Below are positions 57,306 through 64,000 of a stretch of 64,000 bases of DNA, in pieces (position 1 is the stretch's first letter; every line of letters starts with the position of its first letter). The notes under the pieces were generated by a model, which was given only the letters and a program-made list of their open reading frames with translations, made no database searches and was not told the origin of the DNA. The stretch lies in contig JAAYUA010000119.1 in the NCBI GenBank assembly GCA_012517935.1, forward strand, positions 27,892 to 91,891. The letters run 5' to 3'. The position numbers and the translations under genes are program-made. The stretch comes from Acetobacter sp. Lineage in GTDB: Bacteria > Pseudomonadota > Alphaproteobacteria > Acetobacterales > Acetobacteraceae.

Positions 57306-58420
57306 GTCTGGCAGCAATCTCCACCCGGACGGCCTTAATATGGCCTGTGCTGTGTTTGCTGGTCACGTCTGTCGGTGTTTTTCTCAAGGGGAACGCCTAT
57401 GGTCGTCTGGCGGGAATAGGTGCGGGCTTGCTGGGGGCTGTGCTGGCCCTTGTTTTTCTGGCCACCGGAATATTATTCGGTATTTCCGTGGGGAAAGGTT
57501 CAATCTTACTCCCTGTCGGCTGGTTATTGCTGTCCTTGTTGTCGCTTCCTCTTTCTCTTTCGTTTTCCTCCCAATTTGAAAATATTCTGAAAGGGAAAGC
57601 AGACCGGAAATTCTTTTTGCCTGTTTTGGGTGGCGCAATTCTGATTGTGATCAGCACGCAGGCTCTTGTTGTCGATGATCCTGTTTTTGCTCTGGTGCTT
57701 CTGCTGGTGATTCAATTATTGGCCGCATGGGAACTGGGGCAGAGAAAAGGCTGGGCCGGAGCGGGGCTGGAGCGTTTGCATGCGTTGGTCGCTGGTGGAG
57801 GGCTTCTTTTACTGGCGCTTGTTCTGGTGTCATCACCATGGTCTGGGAGTGATGAAAGCATCAATGAGCACAGGGTTCTGCTTCTCGCTGAAAGTCTTTT
57901 TTGTGGAGCAGGTTTGTCGATTTTATCTGGCCTCGTTCCCGGCACTTCTTTGACTTTTTCTGTCCAGAAGGATTTTTTTCCAGATTTATTGCGAAAACTG
58001 GCTTTATTTCTTCCATTGGTCACATCAGGAAGCTGGATGGCGATTTGTGGTAATGCCGCAGGTGGTGTTCTTATTTTCTCTGGATGCCTTCTGATCTTGA
58101 AACAGATTATTTCCGGATCTTCAGATAGAAAAACAAAAGGCGGAAAAATCGGGTTTGCGGCCATTGCCGCGGGATTAAATGATCCGATAGCAACTGCATT
58201 GATCCTGTCGGATATTTGCATTTCAGGAAATCAGTTTTTTGAATCTGAAAGAAAATTTCTGAGAATCATAAAATTGATGGGATATTGTTTATCCAGCGCT
58301 GGTCTGCTGTTCCTGCTTGTGGATGTGTCGTCATATTCACTGATGCTTTCATTCATTGTTCTTGTTTTTATTATTTTTCTCTCAGAAATTCTGAAATATC
58401 CAGAGTTCGACAATGAGTGA
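57302..58420 (+). CDS. HyfF-like antiporter-type subunit, short and divergent
   Basis: This 372-residue protein of about ten helices sits where HyfF, the second antiporter-like subunit, is expected. HyfF is normally near 520 residues, so the protein is short. It starts with GTG overlapping the previous stop. The helix motifs with conserved lysines and histidines of HyfF/NuoM are not visible; a partial resemblance is AAIAAGLNDPIATALIL near 300-317, followed by a lysine-containing segment. Identification depends on position more than sequence. Confidence 0.5.
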   Translation: MSLAAISTRTALIWPVLCLLVTSVGVFLKGNAYGRLAGIGAGLLGAVLALVFLATGILFGISVGKGSILLPVGWLLLSLLSLPLSLSFSSQFENILKGKADRKFFLPVLGGAILIVISTQALVVDDPVFALVLLLVIQLLAAWELGQRKGWAGAGLERLHALVAGGGLLLLALVLVSSPWSGSDESINEHRVLLLAESLFCGAGLSILSGLVPGTSLTFSVQKDFFPDLLRKLALFLPLVTSGSWMAICGNAAGGVLIFSGCLLILKQIISGSSDRKTKGGKIGFAAIAAGLNDPIATALILSDICISGNQFFESERKFLRIIKLMGYCLSSAGLLFLLVDVSSYSLMLSFIVLVFIIFLSEILKYPEFDNE

Positions 58421-59996
58421 TTCATATCGTCTTCCTGCAACCGTTGTTTCTTCCGGGAAAAAGTTACGCTCGGTAAAAGAAATTATTTGTCAGGGAGAAA
58501 AGACATCTCCGTCCTGGGCATATCTTCTCGGGGAATATGAATGGCGTTCTCTGGGCGAGGTTCTTGAGGAAGAACGTTACCTTTTTTCAGGTCTGTGGTG
58601 CGATGGACAGCGTATTCTAGCCCTTTTCCGATGGAGAAGCGGAGAAGTTCTGATGGCTGTTCATGTTCCGGAAGGCCCGCGATATCCCGCTTTATCGACA
58701 ACGGTTCCAGCTGCTTTGCCATTTGAGCGGGTTATCCGGGATCTTTATGGTTTCGAAGCGATGGGTGCCGAGGATATGCGTCCTCTCATTAATCGCGGTG
58801 CCTGGCCTGTTTCATGGCCGCTGGCTCTCAGGCCGGGCCTTGCAGGATGCGAGGAGGACGATTTCGAAGTTAGGCTTTTCTCTGACGACGATCGTGAATT
58901 TCTGCTGATTTCTGGCCCTGCATCAGGTGCTTCAGAAGCGTCAGCGCTGTTCAGGCAGAGTGTATCCGATCTGAAAGTTTCCGGGTCGGAAACGATCCGT
59001 GGTTTTACGCACAGAGGCATTGCTGCACGCATGATGGGAGCCTCTCTGGAAGAGGCTGTTGTTCTTGCCGGGCGTATTGCAGCCTCTGCGGTGGTTGCTC
59101 ATCAATGGACATTCTGTGCAGCAGTCGAACAGATATCGGGCTTTCAGATCAGTGAATCCGCACTTCTGGTGAGAGCAGTTTTTGCAGAAATAGAACGTAT
59201 ATTGTCGCATTTTCGGATTTTGGCGCGTGTCGCGCGATATGCGGATGCCGGATTGCCCGCACAACGAATGTCTGAGGCCCGAGAAGCTGTATTGCAGGTC
59301 TTTTCGGAGTGCATGGGGCGTCGCTCCCTGATGGATATGGTAGTTTTGGGAGGTGTGAATATTCCATCGCCGGACATAGAGGATGATGTCGCCCGTATCG
59401 GTATTATTCATGATCTTGCAAAGAATATTGCCGATCTTGTCGATGAGTCATTATTCGTTCTGCGACCTCTCTGGCAGAGTTATCCGGGTCTGCTCGTGCG
59501 TTTGCGGGGGCTTGGGCCTGTTTGCTCTGAAGATGTGATGGTGAGGGGAGTGACGGGGCCGGTAGCTCGCGCTTCGGGTTTGGGAAGGGATCTGCGCAGT
59601 CAGGCCTCCCCATGGGTGAATGCTGGCATGCAGGTGCAGTCACAGAGGGAAGGGGATGTCGTTGCCCGTTGCCGACAGTTGTTTGCGGAGTGTCAGGAAA
59701 GCGCACGTCTTCTGAATCTGTTTGCGGAGCGTTTGACGCATGTTTCTGCGGATGTGCCTTTGCGACACATATTCCATCCTGAAAATGGCTGGGGACATGC
59801 CGTAACTGAAGGGCCTGCGGGTGTTGTGGAGGTTGTGCTTCATCTGAAAGAAGGAAGACCAGCTTCTGTAATGATGCGTGATCCGTCTGTGGAACTCATC
59901 CCACTGGCGGATCGGGCATTGAAAGGCGTGATGCCGGAAGATATTGCAGCGGTTCGGAACTCCTTTGGTTTTTCAATATCTGCGGCGGATATGTGA
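58413..59996 (+). CDS. HyfG-like NuoC/NuoD fusion without NiFe cysteines
   Basis: This 527-residue protein has a NuoC-like domain (about 40-135, with VPAALPFERVIRDLYGFEA and RPLINRGAWP) fused to a NuoD/hydrogenase large-subunit-like domain, as in HyfG and HycE. The first metal motif, normally RICGICxxxH, reads RIAASAVVAH: both cysteines are alanine but His230 is kept. The C-terminal DPCxxC reads FGFSISA, so its cysteines are lost too. The quinone-binding tyrosine of true complex I is also absent at the first site. No NiFe centre can form. It overlaps the HyfF-like gene by eight bases. Confidence 0.85.
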   Translation: MSDSYRLPATVVSSGKKLRSVKEIICQGEKTSPSWAYLLGEYEWRSLGEVLEEERYLFSGLWCDGQRILALFRWRSGEVLMAVHVPEGPRYPALSTTVPAALPFERVIRDLYGFEAMGAEDMRPLINRGAWPVSWPLALRPGLAGCEEDDFEVRLFSDDDREFLLISGPASGASEASALFRQSVSDLKVSGSETIRGFTHRGIAARMMGASLEEAVVLAGRIAASAVVAHQWTFCAAVEQISGFQISESALLVRAVFAEIERILSHFRILARVARYADAGLPAQRMSEAREAVLQVFSECMGRRSLMDMVVLGGVNIPSPDIEDDVARIGIIHDLAKNIADLVDESLFVLRPLWQSYPGLLVRLRGLGPVCSEDVMVRGVTGPVARASGLGRDLRSQASPWVNAGMQVQSQREGDVVARCRQLFAECQESARLLNLFAERLTHVSADVPLRHIFHPENGWGHAVTEGPAGVVEVVLHLKEGRPASVMMRDPSVELIPLADRALKGVMPEDIAAVRNSFGFSISAADM

Positions 59997-60012
59997 AAAG
60001 GCTCCATGCACC

Positions 60013-60498
60013 ATGATGAAGATACGGGCATTGCTGACCGGGTTGCATGAAGGCGTGTTTCCACGGCTCCCCGAGGTTTCACGCGGAAAGGGGGAGTTTT
60101 CTCTCTTTCATGTCGATGCGGGTGGATGCGATGGTTGCGCGATGGAGATCGAAAGCCTGCGCTATGGTGGCTGGAACCCGGAAAAATATGGTCTTCATTT
60201 TCATGAGACACCGACCAGTGCTGATTTTCTTCTGATAACCGGTGTTTGCACGCACGCCATGATGCCTGTGGTGCGAGCCGCATGGGCGGCAATGGCCCGG
60301 CCCGCGGGCCTGATTGCGGCGGGTGCGTGTGCGATGGATGGCGGACCATTTCAGAGAAATTATGCAACATTGCCGGGCCTGAGAGGGAGCGTCACACCCT
60401 CTCTGGAAATTCCGGGTTGCCCGGTCTCGCCGGGTGATTTCCTGTCGGCTCTCTCCACGCTACTCGGCAACGGAGGTTCATCCGCTCAGGAAGGATGA
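60013..60498 (+). CDS. HyfI/NuoB-like iron-sulfur subunit
   Basis: This 161-residue protein matches the small subunit of group 4 hydrogenases and NuoB. It keeps the cluster cysteines: HVDAGGCDGCAMEIE (Cys39, Cys42), GACAMDGG (Cys106) and IPGCPVSP (Cys136), so one 4Fe-4S cluster of the N2 type should form. The ORF track starts at TTG 59944 inside the previous gene; the ATG at 60013 is the sensible start. It is the last gene of the cluster and overlaps the end of convergent pssA by 13 bases. Its electron partner is not encoded here. Confidence 0.88.
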   Translation: MMKIRALLTGLHEGVFPRLPEVSRGKGEFSLFHVDAGGCDGCAMEIESLRYGGWNPEKYGLHFHETPTSADFLLITGVCTHAMMPVVRAAWAAMARPAGLIAAGACAMDGGPFQRNYATLPGLRGSVTPSLEIPGCPVSPGDFLSALSTLLGNGGSSAQEG

Positions 60499-61364
60499 GA
60501 GTCTTTCGTTGGGGCCAGAATTTCCGGTTGCTCATCCGGAAATTCCTGCATCTCCTCTGCCGCGCGGCGCAGACGGTGAAAGCTGCGACGGCTGAAGGGA
60601 AGCATGGCGATATAGATCACGCCCGCTGCTGCCAGAGCGCCCCAGGGATCAGCGACGAGGGCCACGGCATAACACACTGTGCCAAGCATGAGTGGCAGGA
60701 CGAAGCGGGCAGGGACCTTGAAATTCTTGAAGGACCAGACAGGCAGTGTGGACACAAGCAGCAACGCTGTGCCTGAGAGAGTCAAAGCATTTAGCATTGG
60801 CTGGTGGCTGAACTCCTCAATGGGAGCATAGCCCAGAGTATCGGCTTCAAGGCCGAGAAACAGAGGAAACAGCGCCAGACCAGCTCCGGCAGGTGCGGGA
60901 ACGCCAGTGAAGAAATTACTGGCATAGCGCGGACGTTCATCCTGATCGTCCAGCCCTGCATTGAAGCGGGCAAGTCTGAGCGACATGCACACTGTGAACA
61001 TCAGGCACGGGAGGAAGGCGTAGCGTCCGGCGTTCTGCAATGACCACAGATAGAGAATGAATGAAGGCGCAACGCCAAAGCAGCAGAAGTCGGACAGGCT
61101 GTCGAACTCTGCTCCAAAGCGGGTGGAACCGCGCAGAAAACGGGCGATACGACCATCAAGACCGTCAATCACAGCTGAAATCAGCAGTGCTATTGCGGCG
61201 TAACGGAACTTCCCTTCCAGACCAAAACGCATCGCCAGCAGCCCGGAACACAGACCGATCATGGTCAGGAGATTGGGGATGAGGCGATTGAACGAAGGTC
61301 CCCGGACCCTGTTTCGGGGCAGCCGTTTCAATCTGGGGCGCGGGCGTTGTCGAGGAAGCGTCAC
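60486..61364 (-). CDS. pssA: CDP-diacylglycerol-serine O-phosphatidyltransferase
   Basis: This roughly 292-residue membrane enzyme makes phosphatidylserine. The CDP-alcohol phosphatidyltransferase signature DGLDGRIARFLRGSTRFGAEFDSLSD is intact. The first helix begins SFNRLIPNLLTMIGLCSGL. The ORF runs from 61433, overlapping psd by 38 bases; the GTG at 61364 gives a start (MTLPRQRPRPRL) right before the basic stretch and is preferred, but this is not certain. It follows psd in an operon and its product is the substrate of psd. Confidence 0.9.
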   Translation of the reverse strand: MTLPRQRPRPRLKRLPRNRVRGPSFNRLIPNLLTMIGLCSGLLAMRFGLEGKFRYAAIALLISAVIDGLDGRIARFLRGSTRFGAEFDSLSDFCCFGVAPSFILYLWSLQNAGRYAFLPCLMFTVCMSLRLARFNAGLDDQDERPRYASNFFTGVPAPAGAGLALFPLFLGLEADTLGYAPIEEFSHQPMLNALTLSGTALLLVSTLPVWSFKNFKVPARFVLPLMLGTVCYAVALVADPWGALAAAGVIYIAMLPFSRRSFHRLRRAAEEMQEFPDEQPEILAPTKDSHPS

Positions 61365-61395
61365 CGAGGGAAAGCCTCTCGAAAGTGGCAGGATA

Positions 61396-62091
61396 TCATG
61401 CGCTGAGAATAGCCATGACGGTTTCGCCGCCAATCATTGTCTGTCCGACTTCGACTGTGGGAACAACACCGGGTGGCAGGTAAAGATCGGTGCGCGAGCC
61501 AAAGCGGATCAGACCGAAACGCTCACCGGCTTCCAGTTTTGTTGTCGGAGTGACCGAGCAGACGATACGGCGTGCAATCAGACCGGCGATCTGCACCACT
61601 GCGACCATGCGGCCATCAGGCAGTGTGATCGACATGGCATTGCGTTCATTTTCTTCGGACGCTTTGTCCAGACTGGCGTTCAGGAAGCGACCGGGGTGAT
61701 AGGCAATGCGGGTGACCGTGCCTGCGACCGGAGAGCGGTTGACGTGCACATCAAGCACGGAGAGGAATGTGGCGATTCGCCAGACGGGTGTTTCACCCAT
61801 ACCGAGTTCTGTTGGTGGAGCGACCTTTTCGATCGACACGATCCGCCCATCCGCCGGGGCGACGGCAACGTCTTCCCGCATTGGGGGAACTCTTTCGGGG
61901 TCACGAAAGAAATAGACGCAGAAACCGAAGAAAGCACCAGTCAGGCCACTGAGGCGACGGAGGTGCTTGCATTTCAGCTTGCGGCCCAGACTCCAGGCGA
62001 CAGCGGTAGCAGCCCCTGAAGCCAGAAGGAAAGGGCGTGCTTCCCGATGGGGGGGAGCAAGAACAAGACGGATGGAAGCAATGAGCGACAT
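61396..62091 (-). CDS. psd: Phosphatidylserine decarboxylase proenzyme
   Basis: This roughly 231-residue short-type enzyme makes phosphatidylethanolamine. The segment LNASLDKASEENERNAM and the self-cleavage site GS in LIRFGSRTDLYLP are present; the serine becomes the pyruvoyl group. A membrane segment is near the N-terminus. The ORF track starts at TTG 62127; the ATG at 62091 (MSLIASIRLVLAPPH) fits relatives better, although the TTG has a better-placed GGAG. It lies upstream of pssA and is divergent from plsC. Confidence 0.93.
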   Translation of the reverse strand: MSLIASIRLVLAPPHREARPFLLASGAATAVAWSLGRKLKCKHLRRLSGLTGAFFGFCVYFFRDPERVPPMREDVAVAPADGRIVSIEKVAPPTELGMGETPVWRIATFLSVLDVHVNRSPVAGTVTRIAYHPGRFLNASLDKASEENERNAMSITLPDGRMVAVVQIAGLIARRIVCSVTPTTKLEAGERFGLIRFGSRTDLYLPPGVVPTVEVGQTMIGGETVMAILSA

Positions 62092-62217
62092 GGATATTTT
62101 TCTTACGGCTTTCTGTGCCGGAATCAAGCGTTCTCCATTCTCACGTATGGCAGTTCTGTGTGGCAGGTGGTGTGATGAGTCTTGCGCGGATGCCGGGTTT
62201 CAGGTGATGAGCGCGTC

Positions 62218-62928
62218 ATGATCGTGATCCGCTCCCTCGTTTTTCTGATATGTGCATTCATCCTGACTTTTCTGATGGGGGTCGTCGCCATCCCTGTCAG
62301 ACTGGTTTTCAAGAGGTCAGCGCTGGCCTATGCGCGTCTTTGGTGCCGCCTGTTGCTCAGGATGCTGCATGTGATCTGCGGCATTGATTACAGGGTGGTC
62401 GGATATGAACTTCTGCCGAAAGAAGGGCCGTTCCTGATTGCGTCCCAGCATCAATCGGCTTTTGACACGCTTCTTTGGATGACCCTGTTGCCGGCGCCTG
62501 CCTATGTCATGAAGGAAGAACTGACGAAGATTCCTCTGGTCGGTCCGATGTTGCTGCTGACGGGCATGATGCCTGTGGAGCGCTCGGCCGGGGCGAAGGC
62601 GCTTCGTTCCCTGTTGAAAGTTACGGATCAGGCTGTGGCCGCCGGAAGACAGATCATTATTTTCCCGGAAGGCACGCGCGTGCCATGGGGGCAGAAAGAG
62701 CCGCTCAAGCCCGGTGTAGCAGCGATGGCGCGTCATTCTGGTCTGCCATTGTTTCCCGTCGCGACCGATTCCGGTCGTTTCTGGGGCAGGGCTGCGTTTC
62801 TGAAATATCCGGGGACCATTTCCGTTGTTGTCTGCCCTGCTGTCTCGGGAAGGGACCGTGCGGCTCTTCTTGGTGACATCGAAGGGGCATGGTCGAAGGG
62901 GCAGGAACGCATTGCATCCGGCATCTGA
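62218..62928 (+). CDS. plsC: 1-acyl-glycerol-3-phosphate acyltransferase
   Basis: This 236-residue membrane-associated acyltransferase makes phosphatidic acid. It has an N-terminal helix, the HxxxxD motif in SQHQSAFDTLL, and FPEGTR for glycerol-phosphate binding. The ORF track starts at 62182, but the ATG at 62218 (MIVIRSL) gives the normal start. It is divergent from psd and belongs to the same phospholipid pathway. Confidence 0.93.
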   Translation: MIVIRSLVFLICAFILTFLMGVVAIPVRLVFKRSALAYARLWCRLLLRMLHVICGIDYRVVGYELLPKEGPFLIASQHQSAFDTLLWMTLLPAPAYVMKEELTKIPLVGPMLLLTGMMPVERSAGAKALRSLLKVTDQAVAAGRQIIIFPEGTRVPWGQKEPLKPGVAAMARHSGLPLFPVATDSGRFWGRAAFLKYPGTISVVVCPAVSGRDRAALLGDIEGAWSKGQERIASGI

Positions 62929-63278
62929 CGGATAACCGCTGATTTTATGAGTTATCTACAGTTTCTGGGGATAACTCTGGGGATGCAGGCTGGAACTGTT
63001 TCGACTTTTCGTGGATGGACAGATGGGAATGTGTCCATTGGCGATCATGTTCCACTCTCCGCAAGGGGAAGGTATCAATATGCAATGTCTTCTGCATTTC
63101 TGTTTCTAAAGTCGAAGAGACGGTTTTTCTCTCTTTTGTCTGAAATAAATCTAACAGATTATTTCTGTAATATTTGAGTATATTTCAAAAAATTCATGTA
63201 AATTCCGTTCTGTGGATAAAATATCGTGCAGCGCGCATCGCGATGTCATTCTGGAGGTCGGGCAGTTTGCATGAGAAC
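62929..63278. other. Intergenic region with AT-rich stretch and DnaA-box-like sites
   Basis: These 350 bases lie between plsC and the partial gene at the end. An AT-rich stretch (about 63135-63210) includes an inverted repeat, GAAATAAATCT...AGATTATTTC. Three short sequences resemble DnaA boxes: TTATCTACA at 62952, TGGGGATAA at 62966 and TGTGGATAA at 63211. An ORF of 76 codons at 62947 has no recognisable features and I do not count it as a gene. The region probably just holds promoters and terminators. Confidence 0.4.
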
Positions 63279-64000
63279 ATGAATATGAGCGCTGCGTCTG
63301 TCCGCTTTCCCTTCTGTGCGTCGCTGTGTCGCATGAAGAACGTACTTCTCACTGTATGTGTCGCTTTGATCGTCTATGCAGGATTATGCTCTGCCGCGAG
63401 AGTGACACTGCGACGTGTTTTCTCGACTTTATCATCTGTTTCACACCTTCCGGATGGCCGTCCTGGTCATGTGTCGTGGAAAGATGTTGTGTGGCAGGGT
63501 GGTTGGAGTGAGCGTGCGTTTATATTGCAAATGCCCCAACTTCTTTTGGAGTTCGGGCAAGGAGCAGCACTGACTGTCAGAAGTGACAGGCTGCGTGTCT
63601 CGGTCTCGTTTCTACATCCATTAACGCCGGTGTTCGGTGAAGGGGATGGGCAATATATTTTGGCGCTGGGGGCTGAGGGCAATCCGTCCGAGGTCGCGGC
63701 CCTGACGTTACGCGGAGCTTACGCAAAGCTGATGCATGGGCAGATTCAGGCCTATGCGCGGGAAGGAAGCGTCAGGCTGATGAAGATTGCAGGGGTGGGA
63801 CAGTCTGTTTCCGTGCCCCTGCGTGATGTCGTTCTGAAACTTCAGTCCGATTGCGGGAGCTGGTGGTCATCTCAGGCTTCATTATGTTCCGGGTTTCTTG
63901 CGATTGATCAGGTCTTGCTGCCGGATTCCGTGCCGGGGGTCAGAAATGTGCGGCAGCTCACGTTTGCTGCATCATTCCAGTCCGCTGATGGCAAAGGAAA
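63279..64000 (+). CDS. N-terminal part of a secreted DUF2125-like protein
   Basis: This frame is open from an ATG at 63279 to the end of the window (about 240 residues), so the C-terminus is missing. Other in-frame ATGs at 63285 and 63333 are possible; the last starts right before a hydrophobic signal or anchor (KNVLLTVCVALIVYAGLCSA). The rest looks like a beta-rich exported domain with HVSWKDVVWQGGWSERAFILQ. The pattern loosely resembles DUF2125 proteins of alphaproteobacteria, but I am not sure. It is not in the ORF track because it has no stop in the window. Confidence 0.55.
   Translation, partial: MNMSAASVRFPFCASLCRMKNVLLTVCVALIVYAGLCSAARVTLRRVFSTLSSVSHLPDGRPGHVSWKDVVWQGGWSERAFILQMPQLLLEFGQGAALTVRSDRLRVSVSFLHPLTPVFGEGDGQYILALGAEGNPSEVAALTLRGAYAKLMHGQIQAYAREGSVRLMKIAGVGQSVSVPLRDVVLKLQSDCGSWWSSQASLCSGFLAIDQVLLPDSVPGVRNVRQLTFAASFQSADGKG

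Noticed and set aside
61261-62019. 252-aa ORF opposite pssA and psd
   Set aside because: Antisense shadow of two clear phospholipid genes.
62947-63177. 76-aa ORF after plsC
   Set aside because: No recognisable motif, no ribosome binding site, and lies in the AT-rich gap; too weak to call.

Overview
The window looks like chromosomal DNA from an alphaproteobacterium, most likely an acetic acid bacterium (Acetobacteraceae: Acetobacter, Gluconobacter or a relative). This rests on gene content: a GapR/DUF2312 protein, a DUF1656-FUSC-HlyD exporter, a NodT-type efflux operon, a PadR-HAAS-GIN trio, a Hyf-like membrane complex, and the style of psd, pssA and flagellar genes. It is inferred without a database search. 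I see no tRNA, rRNA, CRISPR array, insertion sequence or prophage.

Layout. 1-4.6 kb: the end of an unknown gene, then a minus-strand siderophore-uptake operon (TonB-dependent receptor, DUF3325, DUF3649, PepSY membrane protein). 5.1-14.2 kb: an AaeB-like exporter operon (FUSC, DUF1656, HlyD) convergent with a complete tripartite RND efflux operon. 14.6-16.4 kb: a PadR-controlled membrane-protein operon with a clear palindromic candidate operator. 16.5-21 kb: hldD, an MgtC-like protein, and a divergent sulfatase / formylglycine-generating-enzyme pair. 21-25.6 kb: a probable copper TonB receptor, a DUF2946 protein and an NCS1 nucleobase permease. 25.8-29.6 kb: two overlapping histidine-kinase genes. 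29.6-37 kb: a small secreted protein, a TetR regulator, an isolated Rieske protein, zwf with a small companion gene, gapR, glyA and an amino-acid permease. 37.1-41.7 kb: flagellar genes in two divergent groups (flgB-flgC-fliE-fliQ-fliR-flhB and fliO-fliP). 41.8-54 kb: a gamma-glutamyltransferase-like lipoprotein, a DsbA-like protein, aspS, a cyclophilin, coaD, gyrA, a hydratase, a lipoprotein and parC. 54-60.5 kb: a six-gene Hyf/complex-I-like cluster. 60.5-64 kb: pssA, psd, plsC and a partial gene running off the end.

The most unusual locus is the Hyf-like cluster (about 54.08-60.50 kb). It has two antiporter-like subunits, a NuoH-like subunit, a HyfE-like subunit, a fused NuoC/NuoD-like subunit and a NuoB-like iron-sulfur subunit. 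The large subunit has lost all four cysteines that would hold the NiFe centre, while the small subunit keeps its four cluster cysteines. The membrane subunits are shortened or have lost proton-channel residues, and no ferredoxin-like subunit is encoded. It therefore looks like a non-hydrogenase relative of group 4 hydrogenases with unknown function.

Most other genes are housekeeping or transport. Regulatory elements I can support are a near-perfect palindrome upstream of padR, a strong intrinsic terminator after gapR, hairpins after the sulfatase and fliP genes, and a weak Fur-like site upstream of the siderophore receptor. Most start codons were chosen from stop/start overlaps or ribosome binding sites, and several differ from the ORF track.
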